Assembly (NCBI GenBank): GCA_037976565.1
Contig: CP137684.1
Location: forward strand, 22,267,733-22,331,732
Direction of reading: 5' to 3'
DNA length: 64,000 nt
Source: Mesocentrotus franciscanus
Taxonomy: Eukaryota; Echinodermata; Echinoidea; Camarodonta; Strongylocentrotidae
The position numbers and the translations under genes were made by a program. Shown piece by piece: positions 40,101-55,100 of this stretch; position 1 is the first letter of the stretch; every line of letters begins with the position of its first letter. The notes below the pieces were generated by a model. It searched no databases and was not told the DNA's origin. It was given only the letters and a program-made list of their open reading frames with translations.

Positions 40101-43100
40101 TTACTATTATTGTCAATACTATAGCATGTTACTGGCTTTGAATATTGCATGCTGTTTCGTTCTAAACGTCAAATCGTTGATAAAAGTGTTTCGATCTATA
40201 TTTTGTTCTTTAAACTTAATTATTTCATCCTATATCTTTAAATGTGTTTTCATCCCCCATTATTATACTATCGTTTAACAGACTTCTAGATGCCGCTAAC
40301 ATGCATCTAAAAGCCGTTAAAGTTGATTCTAAACTAGTCGTGAGTTATTTGGTTGTAATGGGCACATCTTTGTTATTTTTGTTTTGCAATCTTTATTTTG
40401 TTTACTATAATCTTTGAATCTGTGTCCTTTACATGTATTTTCATTCCACATAATGGCAATTACCGTTTCTAAATACCATTAACAGGCAAATCTAGGCTGC
40501 TCAAATTTCTTCTAGGTCAGCGTCAGATCTCAGCTCGGAAAAAGAGAGCTGCTAGGCAACCGCAGATTGGTCACAACTTCCGCACAACAACGATACCGAC
40601 ATATATTTTTCGTCCGACATCACAATCTTCTCATTCTACTACCCAAACTAAACAAAGTATGTATTTATTCTCCATCTAGTTGACGAACGTGACTGCTAAA
40701 ACATGAAATATGAACTAATAACATGATCACTATATTTGTTTTTAACTAACATTGCACAACACTCTGCTAATTACAACACGAATGAAGCGCATGATAACCC
40801 TTGTATGGAGTTTTTAAACTAATTTATTAATTTATTCGTTTAATTTAAACAGGGTAACACTCTCAGTATTAAAACTGTTTTCCTGCGAGGCCCTGTACAA
40901 ATTAAAGGTTACAAATACAGAGGAAAATAAATAAATTTTAAATACATATCGTGGATTTTTTTGTTTTTGTTTTATACACCAGATGATATAAACACAAAAA
41001 GTATATATTTGACCAGCTTATACAATTTAATACACGTCCATTCAAATCGATTAACAAAAAATTAAATCGGGAAAGCTGAAATGCTTTTTTGTTTTGTCAT
41101 TGCAGAAAAGAACATACTCTGGGATTAAAAGAAAACATTATTACTAGATGTTGGAAATTATTACAAATGTAGTGTTCTCCAGTACAGATTCGCAAATGAC
41201 TGTTTTTGTCTGGGCCTGCCTGACACAAAATAGGAGTTGGTTCCATAATATATTGCAACACCTTCATGTGAAAAAGAAAGTTTGCCCAATTCGGGTTCGT
41301 GTGCAGGGTAGTATAAGTTCCAAATTGGGCGCACTACGGTTAGTGAGTTCGATGCTTTTAGTTGACTTATTTCCCAAACTAAGATTTGGGATGGAATATC
41401 ACTGTATTGGCATCTTTGAAATATGCATTAAATTGATGCATTTCAGATACATGTGTAGTGGTAGTTACACTGCTTAAATGCAATCTCATAGGCCTAAATT
41501 TCCCCACACACACATTTATATATATTTAATTTCCTGAAATCGTGACGGTGAATTGAACGAAATGAGCACGACGAAGAGAGAAAGAGTGAGAGATGGAAAA
41601 ATGAAAGCGCATTTGAGAGGGAGTGTTAGTGGGAGAGGGAGAGGGCGAGGGAGTGGGAGAGAGAGAGAGAGGGAGTGGGAGTGAAAGTGGGAGCGGGAGT
41701 GGGAGTGGGAGAGGAGTGGGAGAGGCAGAGGGCTTGACAATCCTGCTGCCTCACAATCATGCATTTATGTATTTGTCCTCTGAATCTTCTCAAAGACGTT
41801 CCATTTCGAAGCATTGATGAAAGGAGGCCAAGAAGGAAGAGAGATTGTGACGATGAGGAGGATGATAAGGTTGATCGTGGTGACCGCGACGAAGAAGAAG
41901 ATGAAGAAGTACTTTCGCATATGTTTGAAAATATAAGCTTTGATGGAACTCTATCACCAACCAGCGAGTCGCCATTGAGTTTAGTGGCGACAAACGAACT
42001 TCCAACTAGCGAGTCGCCATTGAGTTTAATGGCGACGAACGAACTTCCAACTAGCGAGTCGCCATTGAGTTTAGTGGCGACGAACGAACTTCCAACTAGC
42101 GAGTCGCCATTGAGTCTAGTGGCGACGAACGAACTTCCAACTAGCGAGTCGCCATTGAGTTTAATTGGTGGCGACAAACGAACTTCCAACTAGCGAGTCG
42201 CCATTGACTTTGGTGGCGACAAAAGAACTTCCAACTAGTGAGTCGCCAGTGAGTTTAGATAGAACGTGACGGTACATTCAGAGGGAGTAACGGTATATTA
42301 CGACATTATAGAACGTATTCTTTTCATTGGCTTTTAACGGTCAGACTTTTGGTTAACATGGCTTCATAATACATACATCATAGGTGGCAATTTGGTGTGT
42401 CTTAATTTAACTGAATTTCAGCTACAATAAATTATTTTTTCTCGCTATTCCTCATATCGACCCCGCTTGGTTATGCCGTTCGTGCCGTTTTGTTTGTTTG
42501 TTTGGTTGGTTGGTACGGTTTTTTCTTTTTCTTTTCTCCCTTTTCTTTACTACTACCATTCCACGGTTGATGATGCCCGCAACATCATCTCCAGTGTCTC
42601 ACAACCATTCAAAACGATCGCAACTATATTTCGAAAAAATCAACCCCAAGGCTATGTCAATACCCCATTGTACATCCCTAACGAATCATGTTCACACATT
42701 TCAGTAGGTAACACAAAAGCCCGTTAACATTGCCTTTGGTTGATTTTCGAAAATAGTTGCGATCGTGTTAATGGATAAATAAATGTGTATTATTGCAGTA
42801 GTTTCAGGTTCAAATAACAACAAGAACATATAACAGCAGCATCAGCAAGGCTACAAAGTTATACCAATGAGTTACACGGCTACTACAGCAAAGCTAGCAA
42901 TCTGCATTCACACTGATATTGATCTCTTACTGCTTCTGCTACTGCTTTTATAAGAGCTAACTTTTTAGCACAGATATATAGTACTACTGCTGTTAATATA
43001 TTATAATTACTATTCTATTAACAGTACTAGCGTCTTATGATGTTTTGTGCCTTCAAATGTTTAATGTGGTAATAAAGATTTATGCACGCATTTCATGCTT

Positions 43101-45721
43101 GAAATATTATTTATGTGTACTATCATTGGTATTTCTGAATGCTTTTCTCGATTTTAATTTTCTTAAAACTATTTTTTTTTTCATTCCAAGAAGCATTTCA
43201 ATAATAGTCAGTTAGACGCACTACGGAAAAGAGAGCAAAGGAAATTAAGCAGAAAATAACGCACAATGAATATTAAGCCCTCATCGTCCGATGCGAGGCA
43301 GTATATGTACAGAAGGCATTGGGAAAAGCATTGTTGACGTGTTGATGATATATATTTGTATTTAAATAATGCTGTAGATATATAATTATTTCAAATTTTC
43401 GTCAATTGAAAGTTATATTATATGACGAATCATTCAAGGACTTTGAAGATAAGACCCACAGCATTAGTTTTAAAATATATAGGCCTATCCACCAGCAGTT
43501 TTGCAAAATTTTCCCGATGGAAAGTGTTAGTTAATGCTTTTTGTACACACTGCCTCATATTGATCGTTGATGAGGGCTCTATATTCATCGAGCGTTTGTT
43601 ATACACCGTTTTTGGCGTATTCACCTGCACTGGTTTTTTTAAGTTGTATCTGACTGATAGTAGCATCGAGTGCATGTTCGAATGGACAATTTGATATATA
43701 TCTGCATGTGGTGTCAATATGCTTGTGACTATTTTTGTGGAGGTACAAGAAGAAATATTGTTTTCATTGTTTACATGCATTTTCCCTCATGTGATGCACG
43801 TATTTTATGAGTCTATGTATTGTGTGTTTTTTTCAAATTCCGCGATTTTGTAAAAATGCTATGGTATTTTTGTTTTCAGCGCGTCCAAAAGAAAAAGCTT
43901 ATTTAGGCTCGGGGTTATTATTCTGTGATTGTGGGAGGGTTGATTATTCATGAACAATTATGCATCTTTTTGTTTAAGGGTAATGATAATAAAGTGGATC
44001 TATATCTCATGGAATTGTAAATAAAATACAATAAAATTCTCCCCCATCCCTGCTTTTTGTCTCCCCTTTCCATTTTTTGCATAATCTATTCACTCATGGG
44101 ACCAAACCTATGTGGGACTGTGTCTCGAATAATGCCGCACTGGTTCAAAATGAACACCAAAATCAGTGGAAGCAGGTCTTTAAGTTACTTACATTTTGCT
44201 AGTTTACCCGATTAAGGAAATATTCAACTATCACTCTGCCGCTACAAATTTGGAGTTTTTAAGTTGATAATACAAGTTTGAATAATTATTTCCCTCTCCT
44301 CCCGTGTGATCAACCCCGAACCAATCTGAGCTAATTTACACTTAAAACCTATAGGAGCAAATTCTACACAAAAAACTCTGTATACTTAAAAGTATAAGTG
44401 TAACTTATTGATTGTTGACTGAGTGCGAATTGGGATGTACTGTATCTGTACTCACGTCGATACGTTCATTTCATATTCTCATGAATACATCACCAAGCTT
44501 ACTATGATTATATTTCCAGGTAGTACACGTGCAAACCAACAACAGGTAGGACATCTATCAAGTTTATAATATTCCAATTTGGGTGGTTATGATATTAGAG
44601 AAAATAGGGATAATGTTAATATCATGGTGCCACTAGGTTTACAGTGAAATAGTCCTTTTCCCAATGATGATCCATGACATCAAACTGATCAATTTTTAAA
44701 CCTATTTTAAAACTGAATTATACAACTAAGTTTTTTCTTTGTGCATGGAACATATATATTGAAAAGATATATTGAAAAGATCAACATTAATAATGCACCA
44801 AATCCACATGACTAGTGTGCTCAAGGCTCAGTCGAGGTGAAACATTTCAACTGGGTAAAGTATAACAGTGTATTGGTCACAATGATAACACTATCTCATT
44901 TTTAACGCATCTTTTTAAGTCCCTTGGGGATTTAAAGAAAGTCTCCAAGAGATGTACAGAGAATAAGAAAGGTACAAAAAGTGATGGATTTTCGACTCCG
45001 CGTAGTGATATCATATTTATTAGATGAATTCACATTGCATAGCATCTGTTGTTATTTCGGGCAATCCTCACGACACCACAATAGCGCCACAACACCGCCT
45101 ACTAGCGCATTTCGTTCATTTATTTAGAACAGAAGGTTGTTGCTCAAGACGGTTATGTACACCCTGTTGGCAGGGCTAGGCTTTGACAAAACGCTATTTT
45201 TGTTTACAAGAGTGGGGAGTCGATAATGGTTATGACGGAATACTAGTAAAATCATAATAATAATAATAATAATAATAATTTAAATGGTAATGATAATAAT
45301 CATGATAATAACAAATACAGATGTTAAGATCAAATAGTCGAATATCGAAAATTTATGAAGGACATCAATATAGTAAAATGGGATCCTTTTTATCAATATC
45401 GTCCGGTTTAGTAGGCATGCGCAACTTACGATATATTTTGTCGTATGTAGATAATCCCACCTCAGACCACCTCAGCACCTGAGTCTACCGTGTCTCCAGG
45501 AGTACAGTCACCCCATTGGTCACGGAAACACCTGCAGTTGAAGGGAATGTCTCACAGGTGGTAGATCTGACTCTAAACACCTCATACTTCTCATCACATG
45601 GCTTCGTCGTGGGGTTAGAGAAATGGCTTGCAGCTAATGATGAGATACCAGACGATCTGGACGAAGTCAAAAGATTGGAGTACGCTAAGGTTTGAACTTA
45701 TGCCTCTCATTATCTCTTTAG

Positions 45722-45752
<31 letters not shown>

Positions 45753-48700
45753 ATCCATCTAACTTTTGTCTTCATTACTTTACTCTCTCTTTCTCTCTCT
45801 CTCTCTCCATGTTTCGATTCCTGTATTCTTTTTTTTTTTTAAGTCGACAACATTTTTGTATTTGTACCCTAAATTTGTTGAAGGAAAGAATAAAGAAAGA
45901 AAAAATACCGAAAGGGAGAAAGAAACAAACAAACTAAATCAAAATGATTTAATATGGGTCCGGTCTACACTGCTTAAAACTGCCTAGAAACATTCCCCCT
46001 TCCTATAATTTCTTGATATGCGTGGTCTGGTAAATTCTAGTGCTTACCTACCCAGCATGTAATGGTATTTGCTTGTTGATAATGTCTTCAACCCAATCAA
46101 TGACGTGGGATATAAACACGAATCCCATATCAATCTTTATCAGATTTACTTATATTTTGTGTCATGTCATGTCATTTTGTAAAGGAATTCATCGACGTCT
46201 GTAACAACGTGTTTGAGGTAGATCTCTTAGCTCTGGGAGAAACGCATGCCGCATCCATCTTTGCAGACGCGTGTAGTCATCTAGCACAAGATTTGACTTC
46301 TGACCTAAAGATAGGTGAATCCGTCAATATCTCCACAGCATATGTCGGTAAGAATTCCAATTTAAAAAAGATATTTTGTACAACTTATAGGTAACACATA
46401 CAGAGGAAACTGAACATTATAACAACTTCCATATATATATTTATCAACAGTCCACACAAACATGAATTCAAAGTTTAGTTACTGTTTTATTTGTTTCTTA
46501 ACGGCCCTAGTAGTTATTTGCCATTATTTCACATTTATGTATAAATATGGAAATGTGTTTTGCGACGTTTTAACAACTGAGAAATTGATTTTATAACCTA
46601 CCCTTTACGATCGTATAATAAAGTTAATTTTAAATAGCAAAGCCAAGAAACGAACCTGTCCATTTATTTAAGTTTTTTAAAGGTAATAAATTTCTCCTTC
46701 TATGTCAAAATATTATCTGCCGTAGTTGAATTTGGTAAATTTGGCATCCGTATTTCACTTAACGCTTGTTAACGTACTTGTTACCCTTCTTTTGTCTTCA
46801 CATCTTATTGTTAATGCCCTTATCAACCATCCTTTTTCTTTCTTCATCTTCACATGATCCTCTCTCTCTCTCTCCTCTCGCTTAATCACTCTATCTCTCT
46901 ATCCCTACTTTTCTGTCCATATTCCCCCTCCCTGTCTCTCTGTCTCTCTCCCTCTGCCTCCATATTCTCGCTCTCTTTCTCTCCCTTTCTCCCTCTCTCC
47001 GTCTGTCTCCATATCCCCATCTCTGTCTGTCTCTCTCTCTCTCTCCCTCCCTCTCACTGCCTATTTTCTCTCGGTATTACAGACGTGTACGCATCTGCTA
47101 AGCAGGGCAGTAATTTTACGGGATATATACAAGTGATCGAAGACGACGATGACAACGACGTTGATGAGGCCTTTCAGGTTGTCATCATCCCTCCCAGTGT
47201 CGTATGTGATCTCCATCTGTCAGGTGAAAAAACAAATTCATGTTACTTTGAGTTTCATAAGGAAAGTACAAGAATCTTCTTGAAAGATGGCACATGATGA
47301 TTTGTTTTATTAAATGTGATCCTACTTATAATAACCTACATACATAACGTCTTATTCCAGTCGAAATCTCCGCCCCCCACTCAGTGTTATTTAGGTACGC
47401 GTATGCTTGTTCCCTCTCTTTGAAAGCACCCCTATCTGAGGACTGCCAAAATTTCTGACCCCCCCTTTCGCGGGTTTTCGCGGGCTTTTTCTGCATTGAA
47501 GACCCTTAAATCCGGAACACTGCTCACTGTACCCCCTGTCTATGATATTCAATTTAAATTAAATTTCTAAGGAATCCAAAGAGAAAAAGGTAAAAACACC
47601 CCTTTTTAAAGAAATCTCGGGTGAAAAGTCAAATACACCCTTTTTTAATACAAATCTCGGGTCGGACTTTGTCGCGCGAAAAGATTCGTCAATCGATAAC
47701 ATTTCGATGTGTTCATGCGAAATTTCGTAGCAACTGAACCTGCAAAGTGTTTTAGTTTTGTATATTCTAACTAGTCACACGATAAACTTTTTTTGTCAAT
47801 ATATTGCGCCATTAAAATCAGATTTTTGAAAATAGAAATTCAGGTCTGATCTCGTTTGTCTTAGAAGCGAATGAAATTGATATTTTATCTGGAAATATAA
47901 ATGAAAAGGTTTACCGTAATTATTTTATTTTTACTTTCCTTACAGAGGAGGACACCGTAGCAGTATCAGTTGTTGTGTACAAACGGGGGCACTTCATCGT
48001 TGAGTAAGTGTATAATTATCATTTACACCCACATCAACACCGACCCTACTCCCGTTGAAAGAAAAGTGTATTATTATGCGATCTCAAATCTCATATTCAA
48101 ACCTATCCGGTAAAACTAGCGGGTACAGGGAGGGGACCTTTGGGGCTGAATCAACCCCTAGATGTTTTAGAAAAGTAATTTATATCGTCATAATACAGTG
48201 AAATGTAACGCTTTATAAGCACCATTTTTATTATTATTATTATTATCATCCCGATTCAAGTCCATGATATTTCTTTTCTGCAGTCATGACAACCAATCGA
48301 CTTATACATCCCATCGGCCAGCAGGATCCGTAGTCTCAATCACAGTCACAGTTAATGACAATGTTACATCAGTCCCAGTCGGATTCCAACTCGAAAATGA
48401 TATTGTAAGTTAAAATGAGTTTCAATAATTAGTTATTTCTTTATTTACAGATGTAACGAACTATAACCATTGTGTTGTACGTTTATTAGTTTGTAGTGAA
48501 ATATTATTAATTTTCAGATATATATATATAAATGTATAAATAAAATTGATGCATTTATATCTACGCGAGCGTTTCTGATTACTGGGTCTACGTCAAGTTT
48601 ACAACAGTTAAATTATGCAATTTTACTTGAATATGTTTAATGTGTAAATTAAAAAAATCAGCAATCGTCTCTTTTTCTCACCGATTTACTGAACATTTGC

Positions 48701-49143
48701 ATGTAAAGTTTAACCCTTCACTCTAAGATAGTTGGTAAAACTTTATCCATTTTGGTAAAGAGGGAAGTTTTCGTGTTTGCTGGGTATTAAATGCCAATAG
48801 TGGGTAAAATTTACCCAAACTGCTTAAAATCTACCAAATATGGGTCATATTCTACAGGGCTTTTTAGAGTGCTACCACATGTTTATTTTAGCGTTGAGCT
48901 GAGCAGTGTGATAAGTGATAAAGTGATAAAGCCGGGGTGATAATATGATTGCAGGGCCTCAGGAAGAACAATATTTATACTAATGAGCCTACCCTGAGTG
49001 AACAAGATATATTATTATTATTATAATTATTATTATTATTATTATTATCACCATTAATGTTATTGTTATTATCATCATTATTGTTATTATTATTATTGAT
49101 ATTGTTATTAACATGTTCATTATTATTATCATTACTGTTATTA

Positions 49144-49174
<31 letters not shown>

Positions 49175-52100
49175 CATTATTATTATTGTTATTATCATTA
49201 TTATTAAAAGTATCAGCACACATGCATCCTTTGATTTTCATATATCTCCCATTTCTCTCTAGTCTCACCTTCTACCCGATGAAATATCAGAGTATGAGCC
49301 AGGCAATGCGTCTTGTGTCTTCTGGGATTGGAGAGGGTAAGACAACGTTCATTCGAACTTGCATGATATCATGAAGATTAAAAAATTATAACAAATGTTT
49401 TTCAATATACTCTCTTATGTTATCCTGTTAAAAAATATATTAAACACCTCTTTAATCTGTAAAATGTTTCATTCAATACACTTTCTTATGTTACCCTCTT
49501 TTAAATTACCCAAACTTATATAAAACTTTTATTTAAAAAAGTTAATATTAAACACCTTTTTCATCTGTAAACTGATTTTCATTACACTTTTCATGTTATC
49601 GTCTTTTAAATTACCCATTTGAAATTATAATTCAACTTGCTCGTATTGCATTAGAAAAGCAAGGTCACACACAGAAACACACACTATAACAGGATCTCTG
49701 ATAGTTTCGAGCAACCCCAAAACTCGAAATCATGTTCTCATCATATAATACGCCATTGTATTAATGTCCGCGCATTTCTTAGGGTAATGAGCAAGGCTAT
49801 TGAATTAACCTAGGTCGATTCGTCGAAAGTCTATGCCATCATGTTTCCAGTGTTGTACGTAAGAAATGAAGATTGGTAGATTGGGATTCGTACATTTCGG
49901 ATCCTCCTTCGAATACATTCGAATAAATTTTTTAAAGAATCAAATACACTGTTCAAGTTTGAATTATTTTTCTTTGCCTCTTTTCATAAAACGACTCTGA
50001 TTTTCGCAAGATACATGTCATATGGTTTATTCTTGATAGATAAAGTTTATGATGTTCTCAAAACTTCATTGATAAATCCCCATGACTCTTTAGATTGATC
50101 AGTAAAGTTCTGAGAAGGTATGAACTGTATATATCAAGATTTAATTTTGTTCACAACCATCGGATGACAATGGGTAAGACAAATTATTCAAACTTTATGG
50201 ACAACAGTGTATGTTATACAACATTTGAAAGGGATGTCAATCAATATAAAGTAAAGGTGTTCATATTATTATTTTTGATGGAATTGACAGTGATGGAGAA
50301 GGGGAATGGACTGATTATGGATGTGAGGTGCTCAACGCAACGAGAGAGTTTACCCTCTGTACCTGTAACCATACCACACATTTCGGAGTATTGCTACAAG
50401 TCCGTGAAGTTAAGGTAAATATATTTTCTTTCCCCAATTACTAGTTAGCTCAATAAACAAAAGAAAGAAAGGAAATAAAAGAAGAACGGAAAGATAAGAT
50501 AACAAAGAAAGAAACAGAAAAGGAAAAAAAAAAATAAAACAAAAACAAAAACAAAAGACCCAAACTAAATGAGTTCTGTAAGTATGTTGTGCGTATATAA
50601 ATCGTTTAAATCATTGTGATCCACAGTGACGTATCCACTAGACCGGGACACCTCTACGTATGTAGAAGTGTCGTAGTCTATAGAGGTAAAAAAAAACATT
50701 GATTTTCAATCTTATATTTATTTAAATCTCTCATTTACAGATTCCACCGACGGATGAATTTGCTCTCACTCTCATCACATACATGGGAGCAGGAATATCT
50801 ATCGCCTGTCTTCTCCTCACCATTCTAATACTCAACGTGCTCACGTAAGTCAACCACAACAACAACCGCCCCAAAAAAAAAAAAAAAAAATTGCTTCTCG
50901 AAGAAAGAATATCTGTAAAAAAAGGAATTTGGTTTTATTTACTCAATGTAACCACATGAGTATAAATACTGCTCTTCCTTCGACACAGCAGAGTCAGGTA
51001 NNNNNNNNNNNNNNNNNNNNNNNNNNNNNNNNNNNNNNNNNNNNNNNNNNNNNNNNNNNNNNNNNNNNNNNNNNNNNNNNNNNNNNNNNNNNNNNNNNNN
51101 NNNNNNNNNNNNNNNNNNNNNNNNNNNNNNNNNNNNNNNNNNNNNNNNNNNNNNNNNNNNNNNNNNNNNNNNNNNNNNNNNNNNNNNNNNNNNNNNNNNN
51201 NNNNNNNNNNNNNNNNNNNNNNNNNNNNNNNNNNNNNNNNNNNNNNNNNNNNNNNNNNNNNNNNNNNNNNNNNNNNNNNNNNNNNNNNNNNNNNNNNNNN
51301 NNNNNNNNNNNNNNNNNNNNNNNNNNNNNNNNNNNNNNNNNNNNNNNNNNNNNNNNNNNNNNNNNNNNNNNNNNNNNNNNNNNNNNNNNNNNNNNNNNNN
51401 NNNNNNNNNNNNNNNNNNNNNNNNNNNNNNNNNNNNNNNNNNNNNNNNNNNNNNNNNNNNNNNNNNNNNNNNNNNNNNNNNNNNNNNNNNNNNNNNNNNN
51501 AATAAATGTGTATTATTGCAGTAGTTTCAGGTTCAAATAACAACAAGAACATATAACAGCAGCAGCAGCAAGGCAATAGATATCAGACTACAAAGTTATA
51601 CCAATGAGTTACACGGCTACTACAGCAAAACTAGCAATCTGCATTCACACTGATATTGATCTCTTACTGTTCTCTACTACAGTGTACTACTTTTATAAGA
51701 GCTAACATTTTAGCACAGATAGTACTACTGCTGTTTATATATTATAATTACTATTCTATTAACAGTACTAGCGTCTTATGATGTTTTGTGCCTTCAAATG
51801 TTAAATGTGGTAATAGAGATTTATGCACGCATTTCATGCTTGAAATATTATTTATGTGTACTATCATTGGTATTTCTGAATGCTTTTCTCTATTTTCTAT
51901 TTTTTTTTCATTCCAAGAAGCATTTCAATAATAGTCAGTTAGACGCACTACGGAAAAGAGAGCACAGGAAATTAAGCAGAAAATAACGCACAATGAATAT
52001 TAAGCCCTCATCTTCCGATGCGAGGCAGTATATGTACAGAAGGCATTGAGAAAATCTTGCATTGTTGACGTATTGATGATATATATTTGTTTTTAAATGA

Positions 52101-55100
52101 TGCTGTGGATATAATTATTTCAAATTTTCGTCAATTGAAAGTTATATTATATGACGAATCATTCAAGGACTTTGAAGATAAGACCCACAGCATTAGTTTT
52201 AAAATATATAGGCCTATCCACCAGCAGTTTTGCAAAATTTTCCCGATGGAAAGTGTTAGTTAATGCTTTTTGTACACACTGCCTCATATTGATCGTTGAT
52301 GAGGGCTCTATATTCATCGAGCGTTTGTTATACACCGTTTTTGGCGTATTCACCTGCACTGGTTTTTTAAAAGTTGTATCTGACTGATAGTAGCATCGAG
52401 TGCATGTTCGAATGGACAATTTGATATATATCTGCATGTGGTGTCAATATGCTTGTGACTATTTTTGTGGAGGTACAAGAAGAAATATTGTTTTCATTGT
52501 TTACATGCATTTTCCCTCATGTCATGCACGTATTTTATGAGTCTATGTATTGTGTGTTTTTCTTCAAATTCCGCGATTTTGTAAAAATGCTATGGTATTT
52601 TTGTTTTCAGCGCGTCCAAAAGAAAAAAGCTTATTTAGGCTCGGGGTTATTATTCTGTGATTGTGGGAGGGTTGATTATTCATGAACAATTATGCATCTT
52701 TTGTTTAAGGGTAATGATAATAAAGTGGATCTATATCTCATGGAATTGTAAATAAAATACAATAAAATTCTCCCCATCCCTGCTTTTTGTCTCCCTTCCC
52801 ATTTTTTGCATAATCTATTCACTCATGGGACCAAACCTATGTGGGACTGTGTCTCGAATAATGCCGCACTGGTTCAAAATGAACACCAAAATCAGTGGAA
52901 GCAGGTCTTTAAGTTACTTACATTTTGCTAGTTTACCCGATTAAGGAAATATTCAACTATCACTCTGCCGCTACAAATTTGGAGTTTTTAAGTTGATAAT
53001 ACAAGTTTGAATAATTATTTCCCTCTCCTCCCGTGTGATCAACCCCGAACCAATCTGAGCTAATTTACACTTAAAACCTATAGGAGCAAATTCTACACAA
53101 AAAACTCTGTATACTTAAAAGTATAAGTGTAACTTATTGATTGTTGACTGAGTGCGAATTGGGATGTACTGTATCTGTACTCACGTCGATACGTTCATTT
53201 CATATTCTCATGAATACATCACCAAGCTTACTATGATTATATTTCCAGGTAGTACATCCTGCAGTGCAAACCAACAACAGGTAGGACATCTATCAAGTTT
53301 ATAATATTCCAATTTGGGTGGTTATGATATTAGAGAAAATAGGGATAATGTTAATATCATGGTGCCACTAGGTTTACAGTGAAATAGTCCTTTTCCCAAT
53401 GATGATCCATGACATCAAACTGATCAATTTTAAACCTATTTTAAAACTGAATTATACAACTAAGTTTTTTCTTTGTGCATGGAACATATATATTGAAAAG
53501 ATATATTGAAAAGATCAACATTCATAATGCACCAAATCCACATGACTAGTGTGCTCAAGGCTCAGTCGAGGTGAAACATTTCAACTGGGTAAAGTATAAC
53601 AGTGTATTGGTCACAATGATAACACTATCTCATTTTTAACGCATCTTTTTAAGTCCCTTGGGGATTTAAAGAAAGTCTCCAAGAGATGTACAGAGAATAA
53701 GAAAGGTACAAAAAGTGATGGATTTTCGACTCCGCGTAGTGATATCATATTTATTAGATGAATTCACATTGCATAGCATCTGTTGTTATTTCGGGCAATC
53801 CTCACGACACCACAATAGCGCCACAACACCACCTACTAGGCATTTCGTTCATTTATTTAGAACAGAAGGTTGTTGCTCAAGACGGTTATGTACACCCTGT
53901 TGGCAGGGCTAGGCTTTGACAAAACGCTATTTTGTTTACAAGAGTGGGGAGTCGATAATGGTTATGACGGAATACTAGTAAAATCATAATAATAATAATA
54001 ATAATAATAATTTAAATGGTAATGATAATAATCATGATAGTAACAAATAAAGATGTTAAGATCAAATAGTCGAATATCGAAAATTTATGAAGGACATCAA
54101 TATAGTAAAATGGGATCCTTTTTATCAATATCGTCCGGTTTAGTAGGCATGCGCAACTTACGATATATTTTGTCGTATGTAGATAATCCCACCTCAGACC
54201 ACCTCAGCACCTGAGTCTACCGTGTCTCCAGGGAGTACAGTCACCCCATTGGTCACGGAAACACCTGCAGTTGAAGGGAATGTCTCACAGGTGGTAGATC
54301 TGACTCTAAACACCTCATACTTCTCATCACATGGCTTCGTCGTGGGGTTAGAGAAATGGCTTGCAGCTAATGATGAGATACCAGACGATCTGGACGAAGT
54401 CAAAAGATTGGAGTACGCTAAGGTTTGAACTTATGCCTCTCATTATCTCTTTAGCTCTCTCTCTCTCTCTCTCTATAATCCATCTAACTTTTGTCTTCAT
54501 TACTTTACTCTCTCTTTCTCTCTCTCTCTCTCTCCATGTTTCGATTCCTGTATTCTTTCTTTTTTTTAAGTCGACAACATTTTTGTATTTGTACCCTAAA
54601 TTTGTTGAAGGAAAGAATAAAGAAAGAAAAAATACCGAAAGGGAGAAAGAAACAAACAAACTAAATCAAAATGATTTAATATGGGTCCGGTCTACACTGC
54701 TTAAAACTGCCTAGAAACATTCCCCTTCCTATAATTTCTTGATATGCGTGGTCTGGTAAATTCTAGTGCTTACCTACCCAGCATGTAATGGTATTTGCTT
54801 GTTGATAATGTCTTCAACCCAATCAATGACGTGGGATATAAACACGAATCCCATATCAATCTTTATCAGATTTACTTATATTTTGTGTCATGTCATGTCA
54901 TTTTGTAAAGGAATTCATCGACGTCTGTAACAACGTGTTTGAGGTAGATCTCTTAGCTCTGGGAGAAACGCATGCCGCATCCATCTTTGCAGACGCGTGT
55001 AGTCATCTAGCACAAGATTTGACTTCTGACCTAAAGATAGGTGAATCCGTCAATATCTCCACAGCATATGTCGGTAAGAATTCCAATTTAAAAAAGATAT

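Larger units (their letters stand above)
42778..51000 (+). repeat. Large duplicated segment, copy 1
   Basis: This 8.2-kb stretch matches 51501-59778 base for base apart from scattered substitutions, small indels and microsatellite length changes. It contains the small linker exon, the five GAIN exons, both GPS exons and the TM1 exon, and it ends exactly at the run of N. Confidence 0.95.

Noticed and set aside
41966..42256. CRISPR-like array of 45-bp repeats
   Set aside because: The units are contiguous with no unique spacers and lie in a eukaryotic intron.
43422..43780. Open frames repeated at 43422-43780 and 52151-52437
   Set aside because: They appear twice only because of the duplicated segment. 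The copies differ by frame-breaking indels near their ends, which argues against coding.
50929..51576. Open frames crossing the N run
   Set aside because: Undetermined bases cannot stop a frame. The real sequence there is intron and gap.
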